Positions 14,031 to 22,048 of a DNA stretch of 30,436 bases are shown in pieces; position 1 is the first letter of the stretch; each line of letters opens with the position of its first letter. The notes under the pieces are model-generated. The model worked only from the letters and a program-made list of their open reading frames with translations, searched no databases and was not told where the DNA came from. The translations under genes were made by a program, and so were the position numbers. The stretch comes from Actinomycetes bacterium (GTDB lineage: Bacteria; Actinomycetota; Actinomycetes; Propionibacteriales; Propionibacteriaceae), in assembly GCA_023437345.1 (NCBI GenBank), contig JAEZGC010000279.1, positions 1 to 30,436 on the forward strand, written 5' to 3'.

Positions 14031-14840
14031 ATGGCGTTGGGGCAGGGCCTGAAGTCTGCGGTGAAGGCGCTCATCCCCCGCGGCCTGATCTATGCGACCT
14101 ACGAGCAACGCCTGTTGCGCCACCTCGATCGTGACCGCCTGCCCGAGCACGTCGCCGTGCTGGCCGACGGGAACCGCCGCTGGGCCCGGGCCAATGCGCC
14201 GGGCCAGGAGCTGGTGGTCGGCTACCGCGCGGGCGCCCAGAAGCTGAAGCAGTTCATCGGCTGGTGCGAGGAGGTGGGGGTCCCGGTCGTCACCTTGTGG
14301 GTGCTGTCGACCGAGAACCTCGAACGATCCGGGCCGGAGGAGCTCGCGCCGCTGCTGGACGTGATCCGTGACCTGGTCACCGACCTGGCCGCTGACGGCA
14401 CCCGTCAGGTGCAGGTGGTGGGCGACCTCAACCTGCTGCCGGCCCGGATCGCCGCCGACCTGCGCGCCGCGACGCAGTCGACGGCCGCCGCGGTCGGGAT
14501 GCACGTCAACGTCGCGGTGTCCTACGGCGGTCGCCACGAGCTGCGCGACGCCGTCCGATCGCTGCTGGCCGCCGAGGCGAGCAAGGGCACCGACCTCACC
14601 GAACTGGCCGACACCCTCGAGATCGACCACATCTCCGAGCACCTGTACACCGCCGGCCAACCCGACCCCGACCTCATCATCAGAACCTCCGGCGAGCAGC
14701 GGCTGTCCGGCTTCCTGATCTGGCAGTCCGCCCACAGCGAGTTCTATTTCTGCGAGGCGCTGTGGCCCGACTTCCGCAAGATCGACTTCATCCGCGCCCT
14801 GCGCGCCTACTCCCAGCGGGAGCGCCGGTTCGGGCGCTGA
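14031..14840 (+). CDS. Short-chain cis-prenyltransferase (Z-FPP synthase-like isoprenyl transferase)
   Basis: A 269-residue member of the undecaprenyl diphosphate synthase family. It has the catalytic motif LADGNRRWAR (Asp46), GYRAGAQKLKQFIGWCEEVGV, LWVLSTENLERS, NVAVSYGGRHELRDA and the diphosphate-binding C-terminal stretch DLIIRTSGEQRLSGFLIWQSAHSEFYF. The longer N-terminal helix and LADGN in place of MDGN resemble Rv1086 of M. tuberculosis, which makes Z,E-farnesyl diphosphate as primer for decaprenyl phosphate. Gene order (near mca, DUF255 and hemolysin III) supports that assignment. Product chain length is inferred and not visible. With ispH in the same window, two steps of isoprenoid supply are represented. 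Confidence 0.9.
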   Translation: MALGQGLKSAVKALIPRGLIYATYEQRLLRHLDRDRLPEHVAVLADGNRRWARANAPGQELVVGYRAGAQKLKQFIGWCEEVGVPVVTLWVLSTENLERSGPEELAPLLDVIRDLVTDLAADGTRQVQVVGDLNLLPARIAADLRAATQSTAAAVGMHVNVAVSYGGRHELRDAVRSLLAAEASKGTDLTELADTLEIDHISEHLYTAGQPDPDLIIRTSGEQRLSGFLIWQSAHSEFYFCEALWPDFRKIDFIRALRAYSQRERRFGR

Positions 14841-14856
14841 CCTGGGTGAACCTTTG

Positions 14857-14875
14857 GTGACACAAGGCGTGTCGC
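14857..14875 (+). terminator. Weak hairpin after the cis-prenyltransferase gene
   Basis: GTGACAC and GTGTCGC can form a 7-bp stem (one G-T pair) around AAGGC, 17 bases after the stop codon. There is no T-run. It may be a weak terminator; the evidence is only the stem and its place. Confidence 0.25.
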
Positions 14876-14900
14876 TTGCGGGAGGGCTGAAGCCGCGACC

Positions 14901-15074
14901 TACTCTGCAAGTGCGCCCGGTGACCCACCGGGTGTCGGGAGGTACCCAGTCCATGCGACGTCAGGCTCTCAGCAGCAGGACCCGCGGGCCAGCACCAGGC
15001 CCCAGCACCTCCGGCTGACCACACGAGTGGGGGCCGGACCCAGGTGACGTGCGGCCCCGGGAATCAGGGATCAC
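14901..15074 (+). promoter_or_regulatory. Promoter and structured leader of the PIN-PhoH gene, with short reading frame
   Basis: TACTCT at 14901-14906 is a plausible -10, giving a leader of about 160 bases. The leader can form two perfect stems: CCCGGT/ACCGGG at 14916-14932 and GGGGCCG/CGGCCCC at 15030-15058. The second ends 7 bases before the AGGGA at 15066-15070 that serves the GTG at 15075. A short frame runs from GTG 14911 or ATG 14953 (preceded by GGGAGG) to the TGA at 15016-15018, encoding 35 or 21 residues ending RTRGPAPGPSTSG. Whether the peptide is made is unknown. I do not recognise a described riboswitch here. Confidence 0.35.
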
Positions 15075-16418
15075 GTGCCGCGCTCATCGACCCGAACCGC
15101 CTTCACCGGCTCCACCGCCATCGCCACCGGGCTGAAGACCTTCGTCCTGGACACCTCCGTCCTGCTGAGCGACCCCGGCGCGCTGCGCAACTTCGCCGAG
15201 CACTCAGTGGTCATCCCGATCGTTGTGATCACCGAACTCGAGGCGAAACGACACCACCCAGAGCTGGGCTATTTCGCGCGCGCCGCGCTGCGCTACCTCG
15301 ACGACCTCCGGGTGCGCTACGGCAAGCTCGACTCCCCGGTACCGGTGAACGAGGTCGAGGGAACCTTACGGGTCGAGCTCAACCACACAGATCCCGAGGT
15401 GCTGCCGCCCGGGTTCCGGCTGGGCGACAACGACTCCAGGATCCTCGCCGTCGCGCTGAACTACCGCGCCGAGGGCGACGACGTGGTCCTGGTCAGCAAG
15501 GACCTGCCGATGCGGGTGAAGGCCTCGGCGGTCGGCCTGGTGGCGCAGGAGTACCTTCACGAACTGGCGCCCGACTCGGGCTGGACCGGGATGGCAGAGG
15601 TGGACGTCGAGTCGGCCACCATCGACACGCTCTACAGCGAGGGATGCGCCGTCGTGCCGCAGGCCCTCGACCTGCCGGTCCACACCGGCGTCGTGCTGCA
15701 CGGCTCGTCCTCGTCCGCCCTGGGACGGGTGCTCGCCGACGGCTCGGTCCGTCTGATCCGGGGAGACCGCGAGGCCTTCGGCATCCACGGCCGCTCCGCC
15801 GAGCAGCGGGTCGCGCTCGACCTGCTGCTGGACAACGAAGTAGGCATCGTCTCCCTGGGCGGCCGGGCCGGCACCGGCAAGTCAGCCCTCGCGCTGTGCG
15901 CCGGCCTGGAAGCCGTGCTGGAGCGCAAGCTGCACCAGAAGGTGATGGTGTTCCGTCCGCTCTACCCGGTCGGTGGCCAGGAACTCGGCTACCTGCCCGG
16001 CTCGGAGGGGGAGAAGATGTCGCCGTGGGCGCAGGCGGTGTTCGACACCCTCGGCTCGGTGACCAGCAAGAACGTGATCGAGGAGGTCCTGGCCCGCGGC
16101 ATGCTCGAGGTGGTGCCGCTCACCCACATCCGCGGGCGGTCCCTGCACGACGCCTTCGTGATTGTCGACGAGGCCCAGTCGCTGGAACGCAACGTGCTGC
16201 TCACGGTGCTGAGCCGGATCGGCCAGAACTCCCGGGTGGTGCTAACCCACGACATCGCCCAGCGCGACAACCTGCGGGTCGGCCGCCATGACGGCGTGGT
16301 GGCGGTGGTGGAGAAGCTGAAGGGTCACCCGCTGTTCGCCCACGTCACCCTGACCCGCTCCGAGCGGTCCCCGATCGCGGAGGTGGTGACCGACCTGCTG
16401 GCCGACATTGTGGTGTAA
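15075..16418 (+). CDS. PIN-PhoH protein (PhoH2-like RNA helicase/ribonuclease)
   Basis: A 447-residue two-domain protein. The N-terminal PIN nuclease domain (about 20-160) shows acidic residues in FVLDTSVLL (Asp26), VITELEAK (Glu54), GDNDSRILA (Asp118/Asp120) and VLVSKDLPM (Asp143). The PhoH ATPase domain (about 240-447) has Walker A GRAGTGKS (263-270), FRPLYPVGGQELGYLPG, Walker B FVIVDEAQ (361-368) and the THDIAQRDN sensor. M. tuberculosis PhoH2 (Rv1095) with this layout has been described as a sequence-specific RNA helicase and ribonuclease. GTG 15075 is supported by AGGGA 4 nt upstream. In mycobacteria a short antitoxin-like gene (phoAT) precedes phoH2; the short leader frame here is a possible but unproven counterpart. 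Confidence 0.92.
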   Translation: MPRSSTRTAFTGSTAIATGLKTFVLDTSVLLSDPGALRNFAEHSVVIPIVVITELEAKRHHPELGYFARAALRYLDDLRVRYGKLDSPVPVNEVEGTLRVELNHTDPEVLPPGFRLGDNDSRILAVALNYRAEGDDVVLVSKDLPMRVKASAVGLVAQEYLHELAPDSGWTGMAEVDVESATIDTLYSEGCAVVPQALDLPVHTGVVLHGSSSSALGRVLADGSVRLIRGDREAFGIHGRSAEQRVALDLLLDNEVGIVSLGGRAGTGKSALALCAGLEAVLERKLHQKVMVFRPLYPVGGQELGYLPGSEGEKMSPWAQAVFDTLGSVTSKNVIEEVLARGMLEVVPLTHIRGRSLHDAFVIVDEAQSLERNVLLTVLSRIGQNSRVVLTHDIAQRDNLRVGRHDGVVAVVEKLKGHPLFAHVTLTRSERSPIAEVVTDLLADIVV

Positions 16419-16440
16419 CTGGAGTCGCCAGCGGACGCGG

Positions 16441-17754
16441 TCAGCCCGGTTGGGCGAAGGCGCGGCCCGGCACCTCCGGACGCCGGTCGGCGAGCAGCCG
16501 CAGGCCCGTCCACGCCAGCGCGGCGGCGGCCAGGCAGAGCAGGCCGACCAGTTCCAGCAGCGCACCCCACCCCCACGCGTCGTAGCACAGCCCGGCCACC
16601 CAGCCGAACAACGCGGTGCCGCCCAGCCAGGCCAACTGGTAGAGCGCGGTGCCCTGGGCCCGTCCGAGCAGCGCAGACTGGCCGGTCAGGCCGCTGGCCA
16701 CCGGGTGCGCGGTGAAGCAGCCGACGGTGAACACCACAAGCCCGGCAAGGGTGGTGGCCAGGTCGTCAGAGGCCAGCAGCGCGATCCCGGCCAGCTGGAT
16801 CCCGATGCCGGCCAGGATCACCTCAAGGTGCCCCCAGCGCAGCGCGAGGACGCCGCCCCACCGGCTGGCAGCGGTACCGGCGAGGTAGGCCAGGAAGACC
16901 AGGCTCACCACGGTCGCCGGCAGCCCGAAGGGTTCGCCGAGCAGCCGGTAGCCCAGGAAGTTGTACACGGCGCCGAAGCCGCCCATCAGCAGGAACCCCT
17001 GCGCGTACAGGCCCATCATGGTGGGGTCCTTCAGCTGGAACAGCACCCGCGTCAGCAGGGGGTACTCCCCGCGCCGGCCCGGCACGAAGCCGCGCGGTGG
17101 GGGCAGCGCCCACCAGAACACCGCCGCCATCGCGACTGCCAGCACCGCCACCAGCGTGAAGGCGACCTGCCAGCCCCACCACGCCGCGCCCAACCCGGCG
17201 GCCAGCCGTCCGGTGATGCCCCCTACCGTGTTGCCGGCGACGAAGATGCCGGCCGCTATCGACACCCGACCCGGAGCCAGCTCCTCGGCCAGGTAGGCCA
17301 TCGCGACCCCGGGGACGGCGCCCAGCGCCACCCCGAGCAGGCCCCGCAGCACAATCAGCTGACCGAGGCTCCCCGCCAGGCCGAGGCTGAGCGCCAGCAC
17401 CAGCGCTGCGCCGAGCGAGAGGCGCATCGCCGGCACCCGCCCGATCCGGTCGGCCAGCGCGGCCCAGCCCAGCACCGACGCCGCCAGGCCGAGGGTGGTC
17501 GCCGACACGGTCAGGGCGGCAGTAGCGGTCGTGGTGTCGAAAGCGGCGCCGATCGCCGGCAGCGCGGCCTGGGCGTCGAAGACCAGCGCGAAGGTGGCGA
17601 AGCCGGCGGCGAACAACCCCACCGCGATCCGGGAGTGCTCCCGGTCGCCGACGTCCCAACCGAGCCAGGGCGCCCCCTCGACAGGCGCGCGCCGGCTCCC
17701 GGGTTGTCCGGCGCCGTCGTCGGCGGCGTCCGGAACGGGGGTGGTGCTAGCCAC
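16441..17754 (-). CDS. MFS transporter of the YnfM/arabinose-efflux type
   Basis: A 437-residue protein with a hydrophilic N-terminus (1-40) and twelve predicted membrane helices. The helix 2-3 loop has the MFS motif LGWAALADRIGRVPAMRLSLG, and helix 5 contains GIFVAGNTVGGITGRL, similar to YnfM/YdhP-type drug or metabolite exporters. The GTG at 17754 overlaps the end of the dehydrogenase gene by 8 bases, so it is translated in step with lysine catabolism. Export of a lysine-derived product, or exchange of lysine against it, is a reasonable inference but the substrate is not visible. The gene converges on the PIN-PhoH gene with a 22-bp gap lacking an obvious terminator. Confidence 0.88.
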   Translation of the reverse strand: MASTTPVPDAADDGAGQPGSRRAPVEGAPWLGWDVGDREHSRIAVGLFAAGFATFALVFDAQAALPAIGAAFDTTTATAALTVSATTLGLAASVLGWAALADRIGRVPAMRLSLGAALVLALSLGLAGSLGQLIVLRGLLGVALGAVPGVAMAYLAEELAPGRVSIAAGIFVAGNTVGGITGRLAAGLGAAWWGWQVAFTLVAVLAVAMAAVFWWALPPPRGFVPGRRGEYPLLTRVLFQLKDPTMMGLYAQGFLLMGGFGAVYNFLGYRLLGEPFGLPATVVSLVFLAYLAGTAASRWGGVLALRWGHLEVILAGIGIQLAGIALLASDDLATTLAGLVVFTVGCFTAHPVASGLTGQSALLGRAQGTALYQLAWLGGTALFGWVAGLCYDAWGWGALLELVGLLCLAAAALAWTGLRLLADRRPEVPGRAFAQPG

Positions 17755-19270
17755 CGAAGTTGACGCCCTGGGCGAGCGGCAGCTCCGAGGAGTAGTTGAT
17801 CGTGTTGGTCGCCATCCGCATGTACGCCTGCCAGGAGTCGGAGCCGGACTCGCGGCCGCCGCCGGTCTCCTTCTCGCCCCCGAACGCGCCGCCGATCTCG
17901 GCTCCGGAGGTACCGATGTTGACGTTGGCGATCCCGGTGTCAGCGCCGGCTGCCGACGTGAAGCGTTCCGCCTCGGCCTGGTCGCGGGTGAACACCGAGG
18001 CCGACAGTCCCTGGCTGACCCCGTTGTTCAGCGCTATCGCCTCGTCGAAGTCGTCGTAGCTGAGCACGTAGAGGATCGGCGCGAAGGTCTCCTCCATCAC
18101 GATCCCCGACTGCTCGGGCATCTGGATGAGGGTCGGTTCGGCGAAGGTGGCGTCGCTGCCCGGCACGCTCACCAGGCGACCGCCGGCCAGCACCCGGCCG
18201 CCCTGGGCGGTCGCCTTTTCGATGGCGGCGAGGAACTTCTCCCCGGCCGCGGCGTTGAGCAGCGGGCCGACCAGGGTTGCCGGGTCGAACGGGTCACCGA
18301 TCGGCAGCGAGGCGTAGGCGCTCGCGATCCGGTCGGTCACCTCGCCGACCATGCTGGAGTGGACGATCAGCCGCCGCATCGTGGTGCACCGCTGGCCGGC
18401 CGTTCCGGCGGCGGAGAACACGATGCCGCGGATCGCCAGGTCGAGCGGGGCGGACGGAGTCACCACCGCCGCATTGTTGCCGCCCAGTTCCAGCAGGCTG
18501 CGACCGAACCGGGCCGCGACCCGCGGCCCGACCGCGCGTCCCATCCGCACCGACCCGGTGGCGCTGACCAGCGCGACCCCCGGGTGATCGACCAGGGCTT
18601 CGCCGATCCTGGCGTCGCCCAGCACGACCTGGCTCAGCTCCCGGGGATGACCCTGCTCGGCGATCGCCCGCTGCAGCAGCGCGTCGACAGCGAGCGCGCA
18701 CAGCGGTGCCGACTCCGACGGCTTCCACACCACCGGGTCGCCGCACACCAGCGCCAGGGCGGCGTTCCACGACCACACCGCGACCGGGAAGTTGAAGGCC
18801 GAGATGATGCCGACGACGCCCAGCGGGTGCCAGGTTTCGGCCACCCGGTGGCCGGGGCGCTCGCTGGCTATCGTCTTGCCCCACAGCTGCCGGGAGAGGC
18901 CGACCGCGTACTCGCAGATGTCGATCATCTCCTGCACCTCGCCGAGCGCCTCGGAGGTGATCTTTCCCGCCTCGAGGGTGACGAGGTCGGCCAGGGCCGC
19001 CTTGTGCTCCCGCAGCAGCTCGCCGAGCCGGCGGACCAGCTGGCCCCGGACCGGCGCGGGCACCTCCCGCCATACCGCGAACGCGCGCTGGGCTGCGGCT
19101 ACCGCGTCCGCCACCTGGTCGGGCGTGGCCGCGGCCAGCCCGAACAGCGGCTCGGGGGACAGGGCGGACGGTGCGGGCAGGTCGCCGGGGGTCAACTCGA
19201 CCCCCAGCTCGGCCAGGCGGGTGAGCGCGAGGGCGCGCAGGTCCTCCGGCCGGTGGCCGACGGCGGTCAT
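17747..19270 (-). CDS. pcd: Piperideine-6-carboxylate / aminoadipate-semialdehyde dehydrogenase (ALDH7 family)
   Basis: Oxidises the aldehyde (or its cyclic form, piperideine-6-carboxylate) made by lysine 6-aminotransferase to L-2-aminoadipate, using NAD(P). The 507-residue product resembles antiquitin-type ALDH7 enzymes. It has ISAFNFPVAVWSWNAALALVCG (oxyanion Asn160), WKPSE, LVSATGSVRMG, LELGGNNA (general base Glu261), GQRCTTMRRLIVH (catalytic Cys295), and ANVNIGTSGAEIGGAFGGEKETGGGRESGSDSW in the characteristic C-terminal region. AGAGGAG lies just before the ATG, and the start is 11 bp after the lat stop. In beta-lactam producers the same enzyme pair feeds cephamycin synthesis, but no such biosynthetic genes appear here, so catabolism is more likely. 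Confidence 0.9.
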   Translation of the reverse strand: MTAVGHRPEDLRALALTRLAELGVELTPGDLPAPSALSPEPLFGLAAATPDQVADAVAAAQRAFAVWREVPAPVRGQLVRRLGELLREHKAALADLVTLEAGKITSEALGEVQEMIDICEYAVGLSRQLWGKTIASERPGHRVAETWHPLGVVGIISAFNFPVAVWSWNAALALVCGDPVVWKPSESAPLCALAVDALLQRAIAEQGHPRELSQVVLGDARIGEALVDHPGVALVSATGSVRMGRAVGPRVAARFGRSLLELGGNNAAVVTPSAPLDLAIRGIVFSAAGTAGQRCTTMRRLIVHSSMVGEVTDRIASAYASLPIGDPFDPATLVGPLLNAAAGEKFLAAIEKATAQGGRVLAGGRLVSVPGSDATFAEPTLIQMPEQSGIVMEETFAPILYVLSYDDFDEAIALNNGVSQGLSASVFTRDQAEAERFTSAAGADTGIANVNIGTSGAEIGGAFGGEKETGGGRESGSDSWQAYMRMATNTINYSSELPLAQGVNFGG

Positions 19271-19281
19271 CAGGGCTCCTC

Positions 19282-20622
19282 TCAGGAGACGCTGGCTGGA
19301 GTCAGCGCGGACAGCGTCTCATCGATGACCGCCAGTCCGCGACGAAGGTCGTCGACGGAGACGGTCAGCGGGGTCCGGAACCGGATGCTGCGCTGTCCGC
19401 AGCCAAGGATCAGGACGTTGCGGGCAGCGAGTTCGGCCAGCAGGGCGTCCCGCGTTGCGGTGTCGGGCAGGCTGAACGCGCACAGCAGGCCGCGCCCGCG
19501 CGGGTTGCTCACCAGCGGCTGGCGCTGCGCCAGCTCCTGCAGTTCGGCCAGCAGCCAGGCACCGACCTCGGCGGCGTGGTCGAACAGCCGCTCCGACTCG
19601 ATGATCTCCAGGGTGTACCGGGCGCGCACCATGTCGGTCAGGTTGCCGCCCCAGGTGGAGTTGATCCGGGAGCTGACGTTGAACACGTTCTCGGGGATTT
19701 CGTCAAGCTTGCCGCCCGCCATCACGCCGCAGACCTGGGTCTTCTTCCCGAAGGCGACCAGGTCGGGCTCGAGGCCGAGCTGCTGGTAGGCCCAGGCCGT
19801 TCCGGACATGCCGACCCCGGTCTGCACCTCGTCGACTATGAACAGCGCGTCGTTGCTGTGGACGAGCTCCTGCATCGCCTGAAGGAACTCGGGTCGGAAG
19901 TGGTGGTCGCCGCCCTCGCTCTGGATCGGCTCGACTATGAACGCCGCGATGTCGGCCCCGTGGACCTCGAAGGCCCGCGTCGCCTCGGCTAGCGACTTCG
20001 CCTCCAGTTCGGCCACCGGACGGGGGCGCCCGTCGCTGTCGGTGCCCAGGTACGGCGCGCTGATCCGCGGCCAGTCGAACGCCGGGAACCGGGCAGTCTT
20101 GGTGGGGTCGGTGTTGGTCAGCGACATGGTGTAGCCGGTCCGGCCGTGGAAGGCGTACTGCAGGTGCATGACCTGGCTGCCCAGGGTGGGCGACAGCCCG
20201 CGGGACTCGTTGAGCCGGCTCTTGTAGTCGAAGGCGGCCTTCAGGGCGTTCTCGATGGCCAGCCCGCCGCCCTCGATGAAGAACAGGTGAGGCAGCCGGG
20301 GGTCGCCGAGCACCCGGCGGAAGGTTTCGACGAACTCGGCCATCGCGACCGTGTACATGTCGGAGTTGCTCGGCTTGTGCAGCGCGATCCGTCCCAGCTC
20401 GGCCACGATCTCAGGGCGGGTCATCAGGGGATGGTTCATGCCCAGCGCGTTGGAGCCGAAGAAGCCGAACAGGTCCAGGTAGCGGTCCCCCGTGATGGCG
20501 TCCACCAGGTCGCAGCCGCGCGACGCGGCCAGGTCGAGCACGATCGGGAAGCCGTCGACAAGCAGGGAGCGGCCCAGGGCCTGGTGCACGTCAGCGGGTG
20601 AGAGCGAAACTGAGCGGTCCAT
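19282..20622 (-). CDS. lat: L-lysine 6-aminotransferase
   Basis: PLP-dependent class III aminotransferase that moves the epsilon-amino group of lysine to 2-oxoglutarate, giving aminoadipate semialdehyde and glutamate. The 446-residue product shows LFGFFGSNALGMNHP, FFIEGGGLAIENALKAAFDYK, the Lat-specific YAFHGRTGYTMSLTNTDP, EPIQSEGGDHHF (Glu236, matching the gating glutamate of the M. tuberculosis enzyme), IVDEVQTGVG (Asp264) and FGKKTQVCG with the PLP lysine, most likely Lys294. Start: TAGACT ends 6 nt before the ATG, suggesting a leaderless mRNA. It heads the lat-dehydrogenase-MFS operon. An Lrp-type regulator lies directly upstream, as lat and lrpA do in M. tuberculosis (Rv3290c/Rv3291c). 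Confidence 0.94.
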   Translation of the reverse strand: MDRSVSLSPADVHQALGRSLLVDGFPIVLDLAASRGCDLVDAITGDRYLDLFGFFGSNALGMNHPLMTRPEIVAELGRIALHKPSNSDMYTVAMAEFVETFRRVLGDPRLPHLFFIEGGGLAIENALKAAFDYKSRLNESRGLSPTLGSQVMHLQYAFHGRTGYTMSLTNTDPTKTARFPAFDWPRISAPYLGTDSDGRPRPVAELEAKSLAEATRAFEVHGADIAAFIVEPIQSEGGDHHFRPEFLQAMQELVHSNDALFIVDEVQTGVGMSGTAWAYQQLGLEPDLVAFGKKTQVCGVMAGGKLDEIPENVFNVSSRINSTWGGNLTDMVRARYTLEIIESERLFDHAAEVGAWLLAELQELAQRQPLVSNPRGRGLLCAFSLPDTATRDALLAELAARNVLILGCGQRSIRFRTPLTVSVDDLRRGLAVIDETLSALTPASVS

Positions 20623-20628
20623 CCGGGC

Positions 20629-20634
20629 AGTCTA
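20629..20634 (-). promoter_or_regulatory. -10 hexamer TAGACT of the lat operon
   Basis: TAGACT on the minus strand is followed by 6 bases and the lat ATG. No Shine-Dalgarno sequence is present. The operon therefore has its own promoter in the 81-bp gap after the Lrp gene. Confidence 0.5.
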
Positions 20635-20642
20635 CCCGGACG

Positions 20643-20683
20643 TTTTCCGACGCTGCCCACTCTGGAACGGTGGATTTCCGTCG
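20643..20683. promoter_or_regulatory. Phased TTTCCGNCG repeats upstream of lat
   Basis: TTTTCCGACG (20643-20652) and ATTTCCGTCG (20674-20683) are direct repeats 31 bp apart, close to three helical turns. They lie between the Lrp gene and the lat promoter. Lrp proteins bind as octamers to several helically phased sites, so these are candidate Lrp sites. Confidence 0.35.
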
Positions 20684-20703
20684 GTAGGGATGCGTACGTC
20701 GGT

Positions 20704-21180
20704 TCACGGCTCCGGCAGCAGCGGGGGCCGGTCCTCGAAGAAGGTCTGCAGCACCACCGTGGTGCGGGTGTTCACGTTCGCCGTCAGGCGCACCTCACGG
20801 ATCAGTTCCTCGAGCCGCTGCGGGGTGGTCACCCGCACCATCAACAGGTAGGCGGCGTCCCCGGCCACCGAGTGGCAGGCCGCGATCTCGGGCAGGCCGA
20901 CCAGCTGCTCGGGGATCGTGTCCACAACCGTCGGGTCGAGCGGGGACACCTCGATGAAGGCGGCCAGCGGCACCCCGATCGCCTCGGGATCGACCTGCGC
21001 CCGGTAGCCGGTGATGATCCCGCGCTCCTCCAGCCGGCGGACGCGGGTCTGCACCGCCGAGGTGGACAAGCCGGTGGCCTCGCCCAGCCGCGCCAGGGTG
21101 GCGTGGCCGTCGGCCAGCAGTTCCCGAAGGATGACCACGTCGACATCGTCGGTGTAGCGCCCTGACCTCCGCGTCGTCAT
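20704..21180 (-). CDS. Lrp/AsnC-family transcriptional regulator
   Basis: A 158-residue protein. The N-terminal helix-turn-helix (about 12-62) contains DVVILRELLADGHATLARLGEATGLSTSAVQTRVRRLEERGIITGYRAQV. The C-terminal RAM effector domain (about 70-150) contains LAAFIEVSPLDPTVVDTI, CHSVAGDAAYLLMVRVTTPQRLEELIREV and ANVNTRTTVVLQTFFEDRP. Such proteins form octamers and respond to amino acids. Position just upstream of lat suggests that it senses lysine or a related amino acid and controls the operon, as LrpA is reported to do for lat in M. tuberculosis. TACAGT ends 6 nt before the ATG, a leaderless start. It diverges from the GNAT gene across 123 bp. Confidence 0.93.
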   Translation of the reverse strand: MTTRRSGRYTDDVDVVILRELLADGHATLARLGEATGLSTSAVQTRVRRLEERGIITGYRAQVDPEAIGVPLAAFIEVSPLDPTVVDTIPEQLVGLPEIAACHSVAGDAAYLLMVRVTTPQRLEELIREVRLTANVNTRTTVVLQTFFEDRPPLLPEP

Positions 21181-21186
21181 GGCGTG

Positions 21187-21192
21187 ACTGTA
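21187..21192 (-). promoter_or_regulatory. -10 hexamer TACAGT of the Lrp gene
   Basis: TACAGT on the minus strand is followed by 6 bases and the ATG at 21180. It is the same hexamer, with the same spacing, as before the DUF4097 gene. Confidence 0.5.
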
Positions 21193-21290
21193 CTGCCGCG
21201 GGCGCCCGGTCAGGGCCGGTTGGCCCGGCCGGGAAACCGGTAGTCCGCCTCAGCATCGTGGCTGATCGCGACGGCGTCGCCGACGTGCAT

Positions 21291-21296
21291 TAGTGT
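21291..21296 (+). promoter_or_regulatory. -10 hexamer TAGTGT of the GNAT gene
   Basis: TAGTGT is followed by 7 bases and the ATG at 21304, with no real Shine-Dalgarno sequence. A leaderless start is likely. Confidence 0.5.
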
Positions 21297-21303
21297 CGGG
21301 GCC

Positions 21304-22011
21304 ATGACGACGGTCCAGGTTGCCCGGCCGAGCCAGCTCGGCGACGTCTTCGACACCATCCTGGTGCGCTCGTTCCAGCCCGATGAGCTGGTCGACAAGG
21401 CGGCCTTCATGCACGCCTCCACCTGGGGCGAGGTCCTGATCACCCAGGACGCCGAAGGAGCGATCACCGGGGCCGCGGTGGCCGACCATGACTCCGAGAC
21501 CGGCCTGTCGATGCTCGACTACCTCGCTATGGCGCCCGAGCACCGCGGCGCCGGCGCGGGGTCGGCGCTGCTCACTGCCGCTGTCGAGCAGTGGGCCCAG
21601 CTGGTCTCGCCCGGCGCGCTGCTCGCCGAGATGGAACGCCCCGACGTGTACGGCTCGACAGAGCAGTTCGGCGACCCGACCCGGCGGCTCGCCTTCTACG
21701 AGCGGCACGGCTTCCGGGGGCTGGCCGTCCCGTACTACCAGCCGGCGCTCACCCCCGAACAGCACCCGGTGCCCGACCTCGTGCTCGCGGTGCTGGTCTT
21801 CGACCCGGCCTGGGTGAGCGCGGACGGAACCCGCTTCCTCGAGGGCGCCCGGCTGGAGCAGGTGCTGCTGGCGAGGATCCCCGAGCCGGAGGAGCCGGTG
21901 CTGCACGCCGCCTGGCAGGCGATGCTGGAGGCGACCCGCGACCCGGACGGCATCGAGCTCATCCCGCTCGGCGAGTACTCCCGGATCCCCCGCAGCGGGC
22001 CGCTCCGCTAG
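21304..22011 (+). CDS. GNAT-family N-acetyltransferase
   Basis: A 235-residue protein. The acetyl-CoA-binding core is visible as LDYLAMAPEHRGAGAGSALLTAAVEQW, with the RGxGxG-type pyrophosphate loop, preceded by the beta-strand GAITGAAVADHD and followed by AFYERHGFRGL, the usual last GNAT strand and helix. A C-terminal extension of about 75 residues (after LAVLVFDPAW) contains predicted helices and is unassigned. The acceptor could be a small molecule or a protein lysine. It is 70 bp upstream of acs on the same strand. Because Acs enzymes are commonly switched off by GNAT acetylation (AcuA in Bacillus, Pat elsewhere), the neighbour is a candidate substrate, by inference only. Confidence 0.88.
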   Translation: MTTVQVARPSQLGDVFDTILVRSFQPDELVDKAAFMHASTWGEVLITQDAEGAITGAAVADHDSETGLSMLDYLAMAPEHRGAGAGSALLTAAVEQWAQLVSPGALLAEMERPDVYGSTEQFGDPTRRLAFYERHGFRGLAVPYYQPALTPEQHPVPDLVLAVLVFDPAWVSADGTRFLEGARLEQVLLARIPEPEEPVLHAAWQAMLEATRDPDGIELIPLGEYSRIPRSGPLR

Positions 22012-22048
22012 GCAGAACGCACCCTTCCGCCGGTCCGAGCGGCGGCGT

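Noticed and set aside
17495..19789. 764-codon open frame on the plus strand
   Set aside because: It is antisense to the dehydrogenase and lat genes, whose proteins show full motif sets. Its translation is rich in Arg, Gly and His with no recognisable domain, as expected from high-GC codon position effects.
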